Below the pieces are notes generated by a model. The model was not told where the DNA came from, searched no databases, and saw only the letters and a list, made by a program, of their open reading frames with translations. Position numbers and translations under genes: made by a program. A DNA stretch of 64,000 nt from Tessaracoccus massiliensis (GTDB lineage: Bacteria; Actinomycetota; Actinomycetes; Propionibacteriales; Propionibacteriaceae), in the NCBI RefSeq assembly GCF_000826065.2, contig NZ_LN623542.1, positions 404,715 through 468,714 on the forward strand. The letters are read 5' to 3'. Positions 1 to 7,863 of this stretch are shown here, in pieces; positions within the stretch are counted from its first letter, which is position 1, and the number at the start of each line of letters is the position of its first letter.

Positions 1-535
1 GGTGCTTCACCTTGGTCATGTCCGTGACCAGATCTGCGGCCGCAACCAACTTCTCGGGCGCCCCCCGCCCGGTGATGACCACGTGCTGCGACCCGGGGCG
101 GTTGCGCAGGTGCGCCAGCACGTCGTCGGTCTGTACCCAGCCGCGCGCCATGGGGTAGGTGAACTCATCCAGGATCAGGAGGTCGTGGCGCTCCGCGGCC
201 AGCTGGGCGCGCACGTGCTCCCAACCGATCCGGGCCAATTCCTCCGCCTCGAGCGGCTGGTCCGCGTGGGGCCGGGACCACGTCCAACCACGCCCAAGGT
301 GCTCCCACGTGACGGGCCCGCCCACTCCGTCGCGGCGGTGTGCGTCGTCGAGCGCGCGGAAGGCGGCTTCCTCCCCCGTGCGCCACTTGCCGGATTTCAC
401 GAACTGGTAGACGCCCACGTTCCAGCTCTGCGCCCAGCCGCGCAGCGCGATGCCCATCGCCGCCGTCGTCTTCCCCTTGCCCTCGCCCGTGTGGACGATC
501 AGCATGGGGCTGTTGCGCCGCTCCTTCGTGCTCAC
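1..535 (-). CDS. cobO: Cob(I)yrinic acid a,c-diamide adenosyltransferase, 3' end off window
   Basis: This is the N-terminal part (about 178 residues) of the CobO/BtuR corrinoid adenosyltransferase, which attaches the 5'-deoxyadenosyl group of ATP to cobalt in the cytoplasm. A P-loop-like GEGKGKTT lies at residues 17-24, and the family stretches LILDEFTYP and VITGRGAPE follow. The start is a GTG at 535 whose last two bases lie in the cbiT stop codon (GTGA), so it is the last visible gene of the leftward cobalt/cobalamin operon and is probably translationally coupled. The stop codon lies beyond the window edge. Family assignment is firm; only the C-terminus is unseen. Confidence 0.93.
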   Translation of the reverse strand, partial: MSTKERRNSPMLIVHTGEGKGKTTAAMGIALRGWAQSWNVGVYQFVKSGKWRTGEEAAFRALDDAHRRDGVGGPVTWEHLGRGWTWSRPHADQPLEAEELARIGWEHVRAQLAAERHDLLILDEFTYPMARGWVQTDDVLAHLRNRPGSQHVVITGRGAPEKLVAAADLVTDMTKVKH

Positions 536-1095
536 TTCACCACACTCCAAGCGACGACGGTGCGCAGCGGCTTCCAGGCCCGCCACGTGGCGAGCGGTTC
601 GAGTTGCTCGACGGCGATCCGCGCGAGCTCGCCGCCGTATCTGCTGTGTGCGTCCAGGAGACGAATCTCGGTTTCGGCGGTGACGCCGTGCGCCACGAGC
701 CGGCCGCCCTCCCGCAACGCGGCGACGCACGCGTCGATCACCTCGGCGGTTCCCCCGCCGCCGATGAAGATTGCGTCTGGAGTTTCTTCCCAGCTCAGGA
801 CTGTTGGGAGGGCGTCGCCCACCACCACCTCGACGGCGCCCGGCGCCAGCTTCTCGATGTTGCGGCGGATCCGAGCGGCCCGCTCCTCCCGCTGTTCCAC
901 GCCAATGGCGCGGCAGCCCTCAGCCGCCCGGGCCCACTCGATGGCGATGGACCCGGCACCCATTCCGATGTCCCAGAGCAGCTCGCCCGGGGCGGGGCGG
1001 AGATGGGCGAGTGCGGAGGCGCGCAGGTGTCGCTTGGTGATGAGTCCGTCGTCCTCGAACACGTCGTCGGGGAGCCCTGGTACCGGGGAGATCAT
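532..1095 (-). CDS. cbiT: Precorrin-6Y/cobalt-precorrin C15-methyltransferase (decarboxylating)
   Basis: This 187-residue protein is the CbiT methyltransferase, which methylates C15 of the corrin ring and removes the C12 acetate carboxyl. A Rossmann SAM-binding motif DIGMGAGS sits at residues 42-49, followed by acidic loop GVEQREE and the FIGGGG strand typical of CbiT. The ATG at 1095 overlaps the cbiO stop codon (ATGA), which favours it over an in-frame start further upstream inside cbiO. It stands alone, without the CbiE half found in fused CobL. Its place between the cobalt transporter ATPase and cobO fits cobalamin synthesis. Confidence 0.93.
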   Translation of the reverse strand: MISPVPGLPDDVFEDDGLITKRHLRASALAHLRPAPGELLWDIGMGAGSIAIEWARAAEGCRAIGVEQREERAARIRRNIEKLAPGAVEVVVGDALPTVLSWEETPDAIFIGGGGTAEVIDACVAALREGGRLVAHGVTAETEIRLLDAHSRYGGELARIAVEQLEPLATWRAWKPLRTVVAWSVVK

Positions 1096-1892
1096 GGCTG
1101 TCCTTTGTGGGTGCGGAGCGCAGCGTCGACGGTGCGCGGAAGGGGGTCGAGCCCCAGGGCTCGGCCGACGGTGATCGCGTGCGGGACCCGCAGGTGGGCG
1201 ACTCGCATGAGTTCGGGGTCGCCCAAGCCGGTGGCTGCGTCGGTCTGGGTGAGTTCGCCGTCGACGAGGACGGCCACTTCGTCGGCCCATTGGTAGGCCA
1301 GGTCGACGTCATGGGTGGCCAGCACGATGGCGGTGCCGCGCTCATGGAGCCGTGCGAGCGCGGTGAGCAGGCCGGCGGTGCCCACCTCGTCGAGGCCTGC
1401 GCTGGGCTCGTCGAGCAGGAGTACAGACGGGCGCAGCGCGATGGCCCCGGCGCTGACGACGCGCTTGCGCTCGCCGTAGGAGAGTTGATGGGTGGCCCGG
1501 CCTGCCAGCTGCGTGATGTCGAACAGTTCGAGGGCGTCCTGCACCCGGCCCCGCACTTCGTCCTCTGGGAGGCCCAGGTTGTAGGGGCCGAATGAGACGT
1601 CCTGCGCGACATCCGCGGAGAGCAACTGATCGTCCGGGTCCTGGACCACGAGCTGGACCCGACGGCGGTGCTCGCGCAGCTCGGCTCGCCCCCGCCCGAG
1701 TGCCTTGCCCGCGACGCGAACCTCACCCTCCCTGAGTTCGAGGGCGCCGGCCAGCGTGGTGAACAGCGTGGACTTGCCGGAGCCATTGGGGCCAACCAGC
1801 GCCATCCGCGTGGCCGGGCCAACGCAGAGGTTCACGCGCCGCAACACGTCGCGATCCCCGCGCCGCACCGTCGCACCCACCAGCTCGAGCAT
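1092..1892 (-). CDS. cbiO: Cobalt ECF transporter ATPase CbiO
   Basis: This 266-residue ABC ATPase energises cobalt uptake as the A-component of the CbiMNQO energy-coupling-factor transporter. Walker A GPNGSGKST is at residues 34-42, the Q-loop is in VVQDPDDQL, the signature is LSYGE near 137, Walker B is VLLLDEP near 157, and the H-loop is ATHD. The ATG at 1892 shares one base with the cbiQ stop (TGATG), so coupling is likely. Only one ATPase gene is present, so the module is probably a homodimeric-ATPase ECF transporter. Confidence 0.95.
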   Translation of the reverse strand: MLELVGATVRRGDRDVLRRVNLCVGPATRMALVGPNGSGKSTLFTTLAGALELREGEVRVAGKALGRGRAELREHRRRVQLVVQDPDDQLLSADVAQDVSFGPYNLGLPEDEVRGRVQDALELFDITQLAGRATHQLSYGERKRVVSAGAIALRPSVLLLDEPSAGLDEVGTAGLLTALARLHERGTAIVLATHDVDLAYQWADEVAVLVDGELTQTDAATGLGDPELMRVAHLRVPHAITVGRALGLDPLPRTVDAALRTHKGQP

Positions 1893-2653
1893 CACAACAC
1901 CACCGAGGCGAGGCCGCCCACGCCAACCACGGCAGCCGTCGTGACGAGCAGCGCCGGGAAGGGGCGGGTGGGGTGAGGCAGGGTTTCGAGGGCGTCGAGA
2001 TCTCCGCGCAGGTCCAAGCCACGCTCCAGCCGGGTGGCACGCACCGCGGTGCGCATACCAACGGCGGTCAGCAGCTGCCCCCAGTTGCGCCAACGACGGC
2101 GGAACCCCAGCCCCGGCGCGTCGCCGTGGCGGCGCTGGTAGGCGGAGCTCAGCGCCAGGGCCGAGGCCGCCACCACGTAGAGCAGGCGGTACATCAGCGT
2201 GGCGAGATCGAGGAGCGGGCCAGGGATGCGCGCCCGGCGGAGCAGCGTCAGTATGTCCACCATGGGCGTGGTCAGCGCCAGCGTGAACACCGCCAAGCTG
2301 CCCGCCACGGCATGGCCGAACACCTCCAGACCCCGGAGGATGGAGTGGCGGGTGACGCTGAACGGCCCCCACTGTGCTCCGCCCGAGTCGCCAACGACCA
2401 CCATGATCGACACCGCGCCCACGGCTATCGACACGAGCGGGATCAGCATCGCCCACCCCAGAACGCGCGCTGGAATCCGCGCCCAGCCGACGATGTAGGC
2501 CACCGCCGCCAGCGCGACGATCACGGAGCCCGGCCACGCGGGCAGCGCGAGCGCCGCGACGGTGAGCACTGCCGTGCTGATCACCTTCGCGAGGCAGGAA
2601 TGGCCACGCCACGGGCTCGCCCAGGCCGCGTCGTCGAGGGCCGTGATGCTCAC
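1892..2653 (-). CDS. cbiQ: Cobalt ECF transporter T-component CbiQ
   Basis: This 253-residue integral membrane protein couples the ATPase CbiO to the substrate-binding CbiM/CbiN pair. It has several hydrophobic segments in its first half and the cytosolic coupling-helix region around RRARIPG and YQRRHGDAPG, which in CbiQ proteins contacts the ATPase. Its start overlaps the end of cbiN by four bases, and its stop overlaps the cbiO start. Length and neighbours agree with the family. Confidence 0.93.
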   Translation of the reverse strand: MSITALDDAAWASPWRGHSCLAKVISTAVLTVAALALPAWPGSVIVALAAVAYIVGWARIPARVLGWAMLIPLVSIAVGAVSIMVVVGDSGGAQWGPFSVTRHSILRGLEVFGHAVAGSLAVFTLALTTPMVDILTLLRRARIPGPLLDLATLMYRLLYVVAASALALSSAYQRRHGDAPGLGFRRRWRNWGQLLTAVGMRTAVRATRLERGLDLRGDLDALETLPHPTRPFPALLVTTAAVVGVGGLASVVL

Positions 2654-2973
2654 GGCGCTGGCTGTGGTTCTGCCGCGGCCTCCAGCTTGCGACGGGTCCG
2701 GAGGGCGCCCACGGCGTAGCCGAAGATCGCGCCACCCACCCCTGCCTGCAGGGCGAAGAGACCGGATTCCAGTTCACCGCTGTCTGGCGAGAAGACGGGC
2801 TCGAACCAAGGTTCGACGCCGTCCTCCTCCAGCATCTCGGTGACCAGTGCATCGGTCCCTGCGAACTCGGAGCCTTGGCCGCCGCCGCCCCAGATGAAGA
2901 CGGCGCCCATGATCACGGCGATCAGCACCACCGCAATGACGTTCATCCATGTGGTGTTCTTCTGCTCAGACAC
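2650..2973 (-). CDS. cbiN: Cobalt transport protein CbiN
   Basis: This 107-residue protein is the small subunit of the cobalt S-component. It has the expected layout of one N-terminal membrane helix (around residues 10-28), an extracytoplasmic loop rich in acidic residues, and a second C-terminal helix (around 72-90). In known systems CbiN binds CbiM and is needed for cobalt loading. The gene overlaps cbiM by eight bases at its start and cbiQ by four at its end. Confidence 0.93.
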   Translation of the reverse strand: MSEQKNTTWMNVIAVVLIAVIMGAVFIWGGGGQGSEFAGTDALVTEMLEEDGVEPWFEPVFSPDSGELESGLFALQAGVGGAIFGYAVGALRTRRKLEAAAEPQPAP

Positions 2974-3628
2974 GGGCCAGCTCCATCTTCTTCAGGCGGT
3001 CAGCCGCGTGGGTGCTCAGGAGGTTGTAGATGACGATGCCGAGCAGACCCTCGGCGATGGCGAGCGGAATCTGCGTCACGGCGAAGACTCCGGCGAACTT
3101 CACGAACGCCCCCAGGAAGCCGGAGACCGGATCCGGGTGGGCGATGGCGAGCTGGACGGACGTGGTGACGTAGGTGGCGAGGTTTGCCATCGCCATGGCG
3201 AAGAACACGCCCAGCCAGGCCGGGCCCTTCGCCGCCTTGATGAGGCGCCAGAAGGCGTAGGCCGTCCATGGGCCGACCACGGCCATCGAGAAGGCGTTGG
3301 CGCCCAGCGTGGTGAGGCCGCCGTGCGCCAGGAGCAGCGCCTGGAACAGCAGCACCAGGGTGCCCAGGAACGCCATCACCGGTGGCCTGAAGATGATGGC
3401 CCCCAAGCCGGTGCCGGTGGGGTGGGAGGAGCTACCTGTCATGCTCGGCAGCTTGATGGCCGACAGCACGAGGGTGAATGCACCCACGGCGGCCAGCAGC
3501 AGTTTGGATTCGGGATTGGCCTTTGCTTCCTTCACGACGGCTCTGGCGCCGTGAACTACAAAGGGTGCAGCCGCGCAATACCAGGCGACGCAGTGGGTGA
3601 CGGGGAGGAACCCCTCAGCGATATGCAT
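2966..3628 (-). CDS. cbiM: Cobalt ECF transporter S-component CbiM
   Basis: This 220-residue membrane protein is the metal-binding component. The mature start MHIAEGFLP carries the N-terminal Met-His pair that chelates cobalt in this family, which fixes the start at 3628 rather than the in-frame codon 48 bases upstream. An AAAGGAG ribosome-binding site stands just before it. Further CbiM hallmarks include SSSHPTGTG and a series of hydrophobic helices. It is the first gene of the operon and lies directly behind the probable cobalamin riboswitch, so expression should fall when cobalamin is plentiful. Confidence 0.96.
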   Translation of the reverse strand: MHIAEGFLPVTHCVAWYCAAAPFVVHGARAVVKEAKANPESKLLLAAVGAFTLVLSAIKLPSMTGSSSHPTGTGLGAIIFRPPVMAFLGTLVLLFQALLLAHGGLTTLGANAFSMAVVGPWTAYAFWRLIKAAKGPAWLGVFFAMAMANLATYVTTSVQLAIAHPDPVSGFLGAFVKFAGVFAVTQIPLAIAEGLLGIVIYNLLSTHAADRLKKMELARV

Positions 3629-3639
3629 GGATACCGCTC

Positions 3640-3790
3640 CTTTCTCCGGGATTACGCGTCCCGGTACGAGGCCCAAAAGGAGCAGTTTCTGACTTCCGTC
3701 TTTCGACGTTCACAGTGGCGCGACCGTGCCGGCTCTTCCCGGCTTCCTGCCCACCTTTTGGGTGGTAGCCCTCATACTTCCACAGTTGCC
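3640..3790 (-). promoter_or_regulatory. Probable cobalamin riboswitch in the cbiM leader
   Basis: On the minus strand the cbiM leader contains elements of the cobalamin riboswitch core in order: AGGAAGCCGG, then AGCCGGCACGGTC, then GCGCCACTGTGA, then a weak B12-box-like GGAAGTCAGAAAC. A hairpin with CCGGGA/TCCCGG arms (3646-3664) follows and ends just before the AAAGGAG ribosome-binding site. In this class such a hairpin can form the kissing loop and block translation. The match to the core is clear, but the B12 box is divergent and the exact ends are uncertain. Confidence 0.75.
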
Positions 3791-3831
3791 CCGGCCGGGT
3801 GCCGTTGGGGTCGCCGTACTATCTTCAGGGC

Positions 3832-4473
3832 ATGAGCTACCAGCGTGATCCGCAGCAGATCTACCGGGAATCCTTCGAAATCATCAGGCGTGAAGCCAAC
3901 ATGGAGCGCTTCCCCGCAGACGTGGAACCCGTTGTCGCTCGCATGATCCACGCCTCCGGCTCCGTCGATCTGGCCGATGACATCGACTTCACCCCCGGGG
4001 TCGCGGCCAGCGCCCGCGCAGCGCTGCTGGCCGGCGCGCCCATCCTGTGCGATTCGACGATGGTGGCCACCGGCATCATCCGCTCCCGCCTCCCCCGCGA
4101 CAACGAGGTGGTCTGCCACCTGAGCGATCCGGCCCTGGCCCAGGAGGCGGAGGCGCTGGGCACCACGAAGACCGCGGCCGCCGTCGAGCGTTGGCGAGAT
4201 CAACTGGACGGAGCCATCGTCGCGATTGGCAACGCGCCAACCTCCCTGTTCCGGCTGCTGGAGGTGTTGGCCGAGACCGACGCCCGCCCCGCCGCCGTGA
4301 TCGGCATTCCGGTGGGATTCGTGGGGGCCGCGGAGTCGAAGGAAGCGCTGCGGGAGAACGACTTCGGGTTGGACTACCTGGTGGTGCGCGGCCGTCGAGG
4401 CGGCAGCGCCGTGACCTGCGCGGCGGTCAACGCGATCGCGTCGCGGGCCGAGATGACCAACGAATCGGTGTGA
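3832..4473 (+). CDS. cobH: Precorrin-8X methylmutase
   Basis: This 213-residue protein moves the methyl group from C11 to C12, giving hydrogenobyrinate or its cobalt form. The catalytic histidine is in RMIHASGS (His40), and later family blocks include CDSTMVATGI and GIPVGFVGAAESK. The ATG at 3832 begins MSYQRDP as in homologues; an earlier in-frame start would add residues not seen in the family. The gene is divergent from cbiM and is followed after one base by cobF. Confidence 0.95.
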   Translation: MSYQRDPQQIYRESFEIIRREANMERFPADVEPVVARMIHASGSVDLADDIDFTPGVAASARAALLAGAPILCDSTMVATGIIRSRLPRDNEVVCHLSDPALAQEAEALGTTKTAAAVERWRDQLDGAIVAIGNAPTSLFRLLEVLAETDARPAAVIGIPVGFVGAAESKEALRENDFGLDYLVVRGRRGGSAVTCAAVNAIASRAEMTNESV

Positions 4474-4474
4474 C

Positions 4475-5242
4475 GTGAAGGAACTCATCGTCATCGGGAT
4501 CGGCATGGGGTCCCCCGCTCACCTGACGGGCGAGGCCGCCGAGGCCATCCGCTCGTGCGATGCCTTCCTGGTGCCCGACAAGGGCGAGACGACGGACCAG
4601 TTGGTCGATGCCCGCCAAACGCTCGTGGAAGCGGTTCGGGGCGTCGAGGGTTACGAGTTCGTGCGGGTGCCAGACCCGGATCGGCCCAGCGACGGCGACC
4701 CGCTCGAGGGGCGCTACCGCAAGGGGGTCGCCGAGTGGCGCAGGGCGCGGGCGATGGCCAACGTCGAGGTGCTGGAGCGGCTGCCGGAGGACGCCGTCGT
4801 CGGCTTCCTCGCGTGGGGGGATCCGGCCTTCTACGATTCGACGATCCGCATGGCCCAAGAGGTCGCCGAGGTGCATCCCGCGACGGTGCGCGTGATCGCC
4901 GGCCTGTCGGCGTTCCAGATCCTGGCCGCACATGGCGGCACGGGGCTCAACACCGTCGGATCTTCCGTGCACATCACGCCCGGCCGGAGGTTGGTCGACG
5001 AATGGCACCCGGGACTGGGAACCGTCGTCGTGATGTTGGATTCGTACCTCAGGGTCGCCGAGCTCGCCGAAGAGCACCCAGACATCCGCATCCTCTGGGG
5101 GGCGTTCCTGGGGTTGCCGCAGGAGGTCATCATCGACGGGTTGCTGGGCGAGGTCATCGAGGAGATCGCCTCCACGCGGGCGCGGCTGCGCGACGTCCAC
5201 GGCTGGGTGATGGACACCTACGCGTTGTACCCGCCGCGCTGA
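4475..5242 (+). CDS. cobF: Precorrin-6A synthase (deacetylating)
   Basis: This 255-residue tetrapyrrole methylase resembles CobF, which methylates C1 and removes the acetyl group at the ring-contraction stage. The N-terminal glycine-rich strand IGIGMGSPAHLT and the second motif LAWGDPAFYDST are the SAM-binding hallmarks of this fold. The C-terminal end GWVMDTYALYPPR is typical of CobF rather than CobI or CobM. The start is GTG, one base after the cobH stop. CobF is linked to the aerobic route, while CbiMNQO and CbiT are naming conventions shared by both routes, so the route used is not settled here. Confidence 0.88.
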   Translation: MKELIVIGIGMGSPAHLTGEAAEAIRSCDAFLVPDKGETTDQLVDARQTLVEAVRGVEGYEFVRVPDPDRPSDGDPLEGRYRKGVAEWRRARAMANVEVLERLPEDAVVGFLAWGDPAFYDSTIRMAQEVAEVHPATVRVIAGLSAFQILAAHGGTGLNTVGSSVHITPGRRLVDEWHPGLGTVVVMLDSYLRVAELAEEHPDIRILWGAFLGLPQEVIIDGLLGEVIEEIASTRARLRDVHGWVMDTYALYPPR

Positions 5243-5263
5243 GGTTCGTGATGCAATGGGCCC

Positions 5264-5707
5264 ATGTTCGCAGAGCCCGCTGACATCGCCCGCGCCTTCG
5301 CCGATGCCTGGAGCAGGCAGGACGCGGATGCCGTGGCCGGCCTGTTCGTGGAGGACGCCAGCTTCGTCAACGTGACCGGCATGTGGTGGCACGACAGGGA
5401 GCGGATCCGCGCCGCCCACGCGCGGGGCTTCGAGGTGATGTTTCCCGAGGCGCAGGTACGTCTTGGCCGCACTGAGGTGCGGATGTTGGGCGATGACGCC
5501 GCCGTCGTGCATGCCCGCTGGCACATGCGGGGGCAGATCAAGCCGGATGGGTCGCCTGCCGGGGATCGCAGCGGTGTGATCAGCTTCGTGGCCACGCGCA
5601 CCGTCGACGGGTGGCTGGCCGTATCTGCGCACAACACCGACACAGCCCCGGGGCGAGAGACCCATGTCGCCTCCGACGGCGGGCTCACCGCTGAGCGTTA
5701 CGCCTGA
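5264..5707 (+). CDS. SnoaL/SgcJ-like NTF2-fold protein
   Basis: This 147-residue protein has the NTF2-like pattern of the SgcJ/EcaC family: an N-terminal helix ADIARAFADAWSRQD followed by LFVEDASFVNV and MWWHDRERI, then strands ending with the AVSAHNTDTAPG region. It begins 21 bases after cobF on the same strand, so it may be co-transcribed, but nothing ties it to cobalamin synthesis. The substrate is unknown. Full length for the family. Confidence 0.85.
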   Translation: MFAEPADIARAFADAWSRQDADAVAGLFVEDASFVNVTGMWWHDRERIRAAHARGFEVMFPEAQVRLGRTEVRMLGDDAAVVHARWHMRGQIKPDGSPAGDRSGVISFVATRTVDGWLAVSAHNTDTAPGRETHVASDGGLTAERYA

Positions 5708-5751
5708 GCGTCCCCCGCCCTGCTGGGCAGACGGCACGGCATGATGGGGCC

Positions 5752-5943
5752 ATGGAACTCCGCCAGAACCCCTGCTTGTCCCGCTGCGATTGGCACCCCA
5801 CCAACGAAATCCGCGAGGACCAGCCCATCTTCGAGTGCAAGGCCTGCAAGTCCGAGTGGGCGCCGTCGCAGCCGTGGACGCCACAGAACTGGGACGGGAA
5901 GGTCACTGAGGACGTCCACGCCGCCAAGGTCGCCTACCGCTGA
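5752..5943 (+). CDS. Small cysteine-containing hypothetical protein
   Basis: This predicted 63-residue protein has four cysteines (CLSRC near the start and CKACK in the middle), so it could bind a metal as a small zinc-ribbon-like domain. It is rich in Trp and charged residues. The ATG at 5752 is 44 bases after the previous gene. I do not recognise the family. Its composition looks coding, and it is the last chromosomal-type gene before the IS island. Confidence 0.6.
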   Translation: MELRQNPCLSRCDWHPTNEIREDQPIFECKACKSEWAPSQPWTPQNWDGKVTEDVHAAKVAYR

Positions 5944-6047
5944 CGGGCGGACTTGTCCACAGGGTTATTCACACTGGGCATAAGTCACACTGGTGTAACT
6001 CAACTGGCGCTGAGGGCCGGTTCGACAGGAGGTTGTCGAGCCGCAGC

Positions 6048-6109
6048 CAAGATTGAACAAAGGCCCTCTATTCAAAATACCGTTCAAAGTAGAGCGTCGC
6101 CGAGCGATC
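6048..6109 (+). repeat. 62-bp direct repeat, copy A
   Basis: This sequence recurs almost unchanged in the same orientation at 7746-7808, with a handful of substitutions and one extra base. It contains an internal partial palindrome (TTGAAC...GTTCAA) and ends with AGAGCGTCGCCGAGCGATC. The pair brackets the decayed IS3 element but lies well outside its inverted repeats, so it is not the IS target duplication. Confidence 0.85.
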
Positions 6110-6148
6110 ACCCGACCCCAAGAGGCTGTGGTTGCTGTCATACGCAGC

Positions 6149-6196
6149 CGCAATATGACCCCCTATATGAGGCGTCATATAGGGGGTCATATTGCG
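6149..6196. repeat. AT-rich 22-bp-arm hairpin
   Basis: Arms 6149-6170 and 6175-6196 are perfectly complementary with a 4-base loop (GGCG). Four further pairs form beyond a single bulged C. The arm core CAATATGACCCCC reads the same on both strands, and a degraded third copy (CGTATAGGGCGTCATATG) lies about 60 bases downstream. No U-tract follows, so it does not look like a standard terminator. Confidence 0.85.
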
Positions 6197-6396
6197 CTGC
6201 CCAAGGCTCGTCTTGAGCGCAACCGCTGTATCACTGCCTGTATTGCGCGACGTATAGGGCGTCATATGCCAGAGAAGGGGCACGGGGAGATGCCCTCCCG
6301 GAGACCTCGCGTTTCGGCAAGCGCGCCCCACTCCTCCTAGCCCGAACCTGAAGCGCCCTGGGTTTGGTTCCGAGTCTCAGCAAGGAGAATCGGAGT

Positions 6397-6711
6397 ATGC
6401 CCAAGAAGTTCAGTCCCGAGCTACGTGACCGTGCCGTCCGGATGGTCTACGAGCGCCAGGCGCGTGAGGGAGGCCCGCGCGCGGAGTCGATCCGTGCCAT
6501 CGCGCCCCAACTCGGTGTCGGCCTGGAGACCCTGCGGATCTGGTGCAATCGCTACGGCCCCACCGAACCAGTCACCGGCAGCGGTGAGTCGCTTGAGGAG
6601 GAGAACCGGCGCCTGCGCCGCGAACTGGCGGAGGCTCGTCGAGCCAACGAGATCCTTAAGGCGGCCTCGGCTTTTTTCGCCGCGGAGCTCGACCGCCCCA
6701 CGACGAGATGA
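6397..6711 (+). CDS. IS3-family OrfA (transposase HTH subunit)
   Basis: This 104-residue protein has the IS3 OrfA layout: N-terminal helix-turn-helix (MPKKFSPELRDRAV through LETLRIWCNRYG) followed by a leucine-zipper-like coiled coil (EENRRLRRELAEARRANEIL). The ATG at 6397 follows an AAGGAG ribosome-binding site. Its stop overlaps the orfB start (ATGA), so the two are coupled by overlap rather than an obvious frameshift site. Confidence 0.92.
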   Translation: MPKKFSPELRDRAVRMVYERQAREGGPRAESIRAIAPQLGVGLETLRIWCNRYGPTEPVTGSGESLEEENRRLRRELAEARRANEILKAASAFFAAELDRPTTR

Positions 6712-7622
6712 TTCGTTTCGTCGACGAGCACCGCGACCGCTATGGGGTCGAAGCGATCTGCCGCGTCCTCGGCCAGACCGAGACCGGCTTCATCACCTCT
6801 CGCGGCTACCGGGCCGCCAAGGCACGTCCCGCCTCGGCCAGGGCGCTGCGCGATGAGGTTCTCCTGCCCGAGGTCCGGCGGATCCACGCGGAGAACTACA
6901 GCGTCTACGGGGTGCGGAAGATGCACCACGCGATGCGCCGGGAGGGCTGGGACGTGGGCCGTGACCAGGTCGCCCGCCTCATGCGGGCAGCTGGCCTGCG
7001 GGGCGTGCGGCGTGGCCGTAAGCTGGTCACCACGCGCTCTACGCAGGAGCCCGATGCCCGCCCGGACCTCGTAGAGCGGCGGCTCATCGCAGACCGACCG
7101 CATCGCCTGTGGGTTGCTGACATGACCTACGTGCGGATCCTCGCCGGGTTCTGCTACGTCGCGTTCATCACTGACGTGTGCACCCGCAAGATCGTCGGCT
7201 GGGCCGTCTCTTCCACGCTCCACACCGACGGCCTGCCGCTGCTGGCCTTGGAGCACGCGCTGCTGACCAGCGGCGCAGTCCGCAGCAAGGGTGGGCTGAT
7301 CCATCACAGTGACCGAGGTGCCTAGTATGTTTCGCTGGCCTACTCCGACGCTTTGATCACCGCCGGGGTCACCGCCTCAGTCGGCTCCGTCGGCGATTCG
7401 TACGATAACGCGCTGGCCGAAACGGTCAACGGCCTGTTCAAGGCCGAGCTGATCCACTCCCGGCGGTTCTGGGAGTCCACCCAGGCGGTCGAGATCGCCA
7501 CCATGGGCTGAGTCCACTGGTGGAACAACGACCGTCTGCACGAAGCTCTCGGCTACCGCACCCCCGCGGAAGTCGAAGCGTCCTACACTCACACCACGAC
7601 GACCGCGCCCGCGACCGTCTAA
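6708..7622 (+). pseudogene. IS3-family OrfB transposase with two nonsense codons
   Basis: The reading frame encodes an rve-type integrase: HTH_21 region (VYGVRKMHHAMRREGW), first catalytic Asp in WVADMTYV, second in HSDRG, and the Glu region in DNALAETVNGLF. Two in-frame stops break it: TAG at 7323-7325, just after HSDRG, where a Gln would fit (CAG to TAG), and TGA at 7509-7511, where Trp fits in front of VHWWNND. Otherwise the frame is open to TAA at 7620-7622, so decay is recent. Confidence 0.92.
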
Positions 7623-7745
7623 CCACGGAACAAAACCCAGGGCGCTTCAAACCCAAGCCTCATAACGAGACATGTGGCCTGCGAGGGTTCAATGAGATCG
7701 AGTGGGTCGCCGGCCCGGCCTGACGCCGATTTCGCGGGTGACAAT

Positions 7746-7808
7746 CAAGATTGAACAAACGGCCGTCTATTTAAAATACCGTTCAGACTAGAGCGTCGCC
7801 GAGCGATC
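7746..7808 (+). repeat. 62-bp direct repeat, copy B
   Basis: Second copy of the repeat at 6048-6109, same orientation, about 1.7 kb away. It lies 95 bases beyond the IS3 right end and 55 bases before the WhiB-like gene. Differences from copy A are scattered single bases plus one inserted base. Confidence 0.85.
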
Positions 7809-7863
7809 GCGTCGCCTACAGGGATGCTGTTGGCATGGACATCTGTGAGTCGAGAGTCAGGCG

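Larger units (their letters stand above)
5944..6348. other. Gene-free border of the IS island
   Basis: I find no supported gene here. The stretch holds one copy of a 62-bp direct repeat (6048-6109), a long AT-rich hairpin (6149-6196) and a third, decayed half-copy of the hairpin arm near 6240-6270. It is clearly less GC-rich than the flanking chromosome. Confidence 0.6.
6349..7650 (+). mobile_element. Decayed IS3-family element (1302 bp)
   Basis: Terminal inverted repeats of about 24 bp (left begins TGAAGCGCCCTGGG, right ends CCCAGGGCGCTTCA) enclose orfA and orfB. The flanks show a possible 4-bp target duplication, AACC, at 6345-6348 and 7651-7654. The transposase orfB carries two stop codons, so the element is probably immobile unless helped in trans. 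Confidence 0.9.

Noticed and set aside
4427-5884. A 485-codon minus-strand frame across cobF
   Set aside because: It is antisense to cobF and its neighbour, which have clear family motifs. Its translation has the His/Arg/Pro-rich look of a shadow frame.
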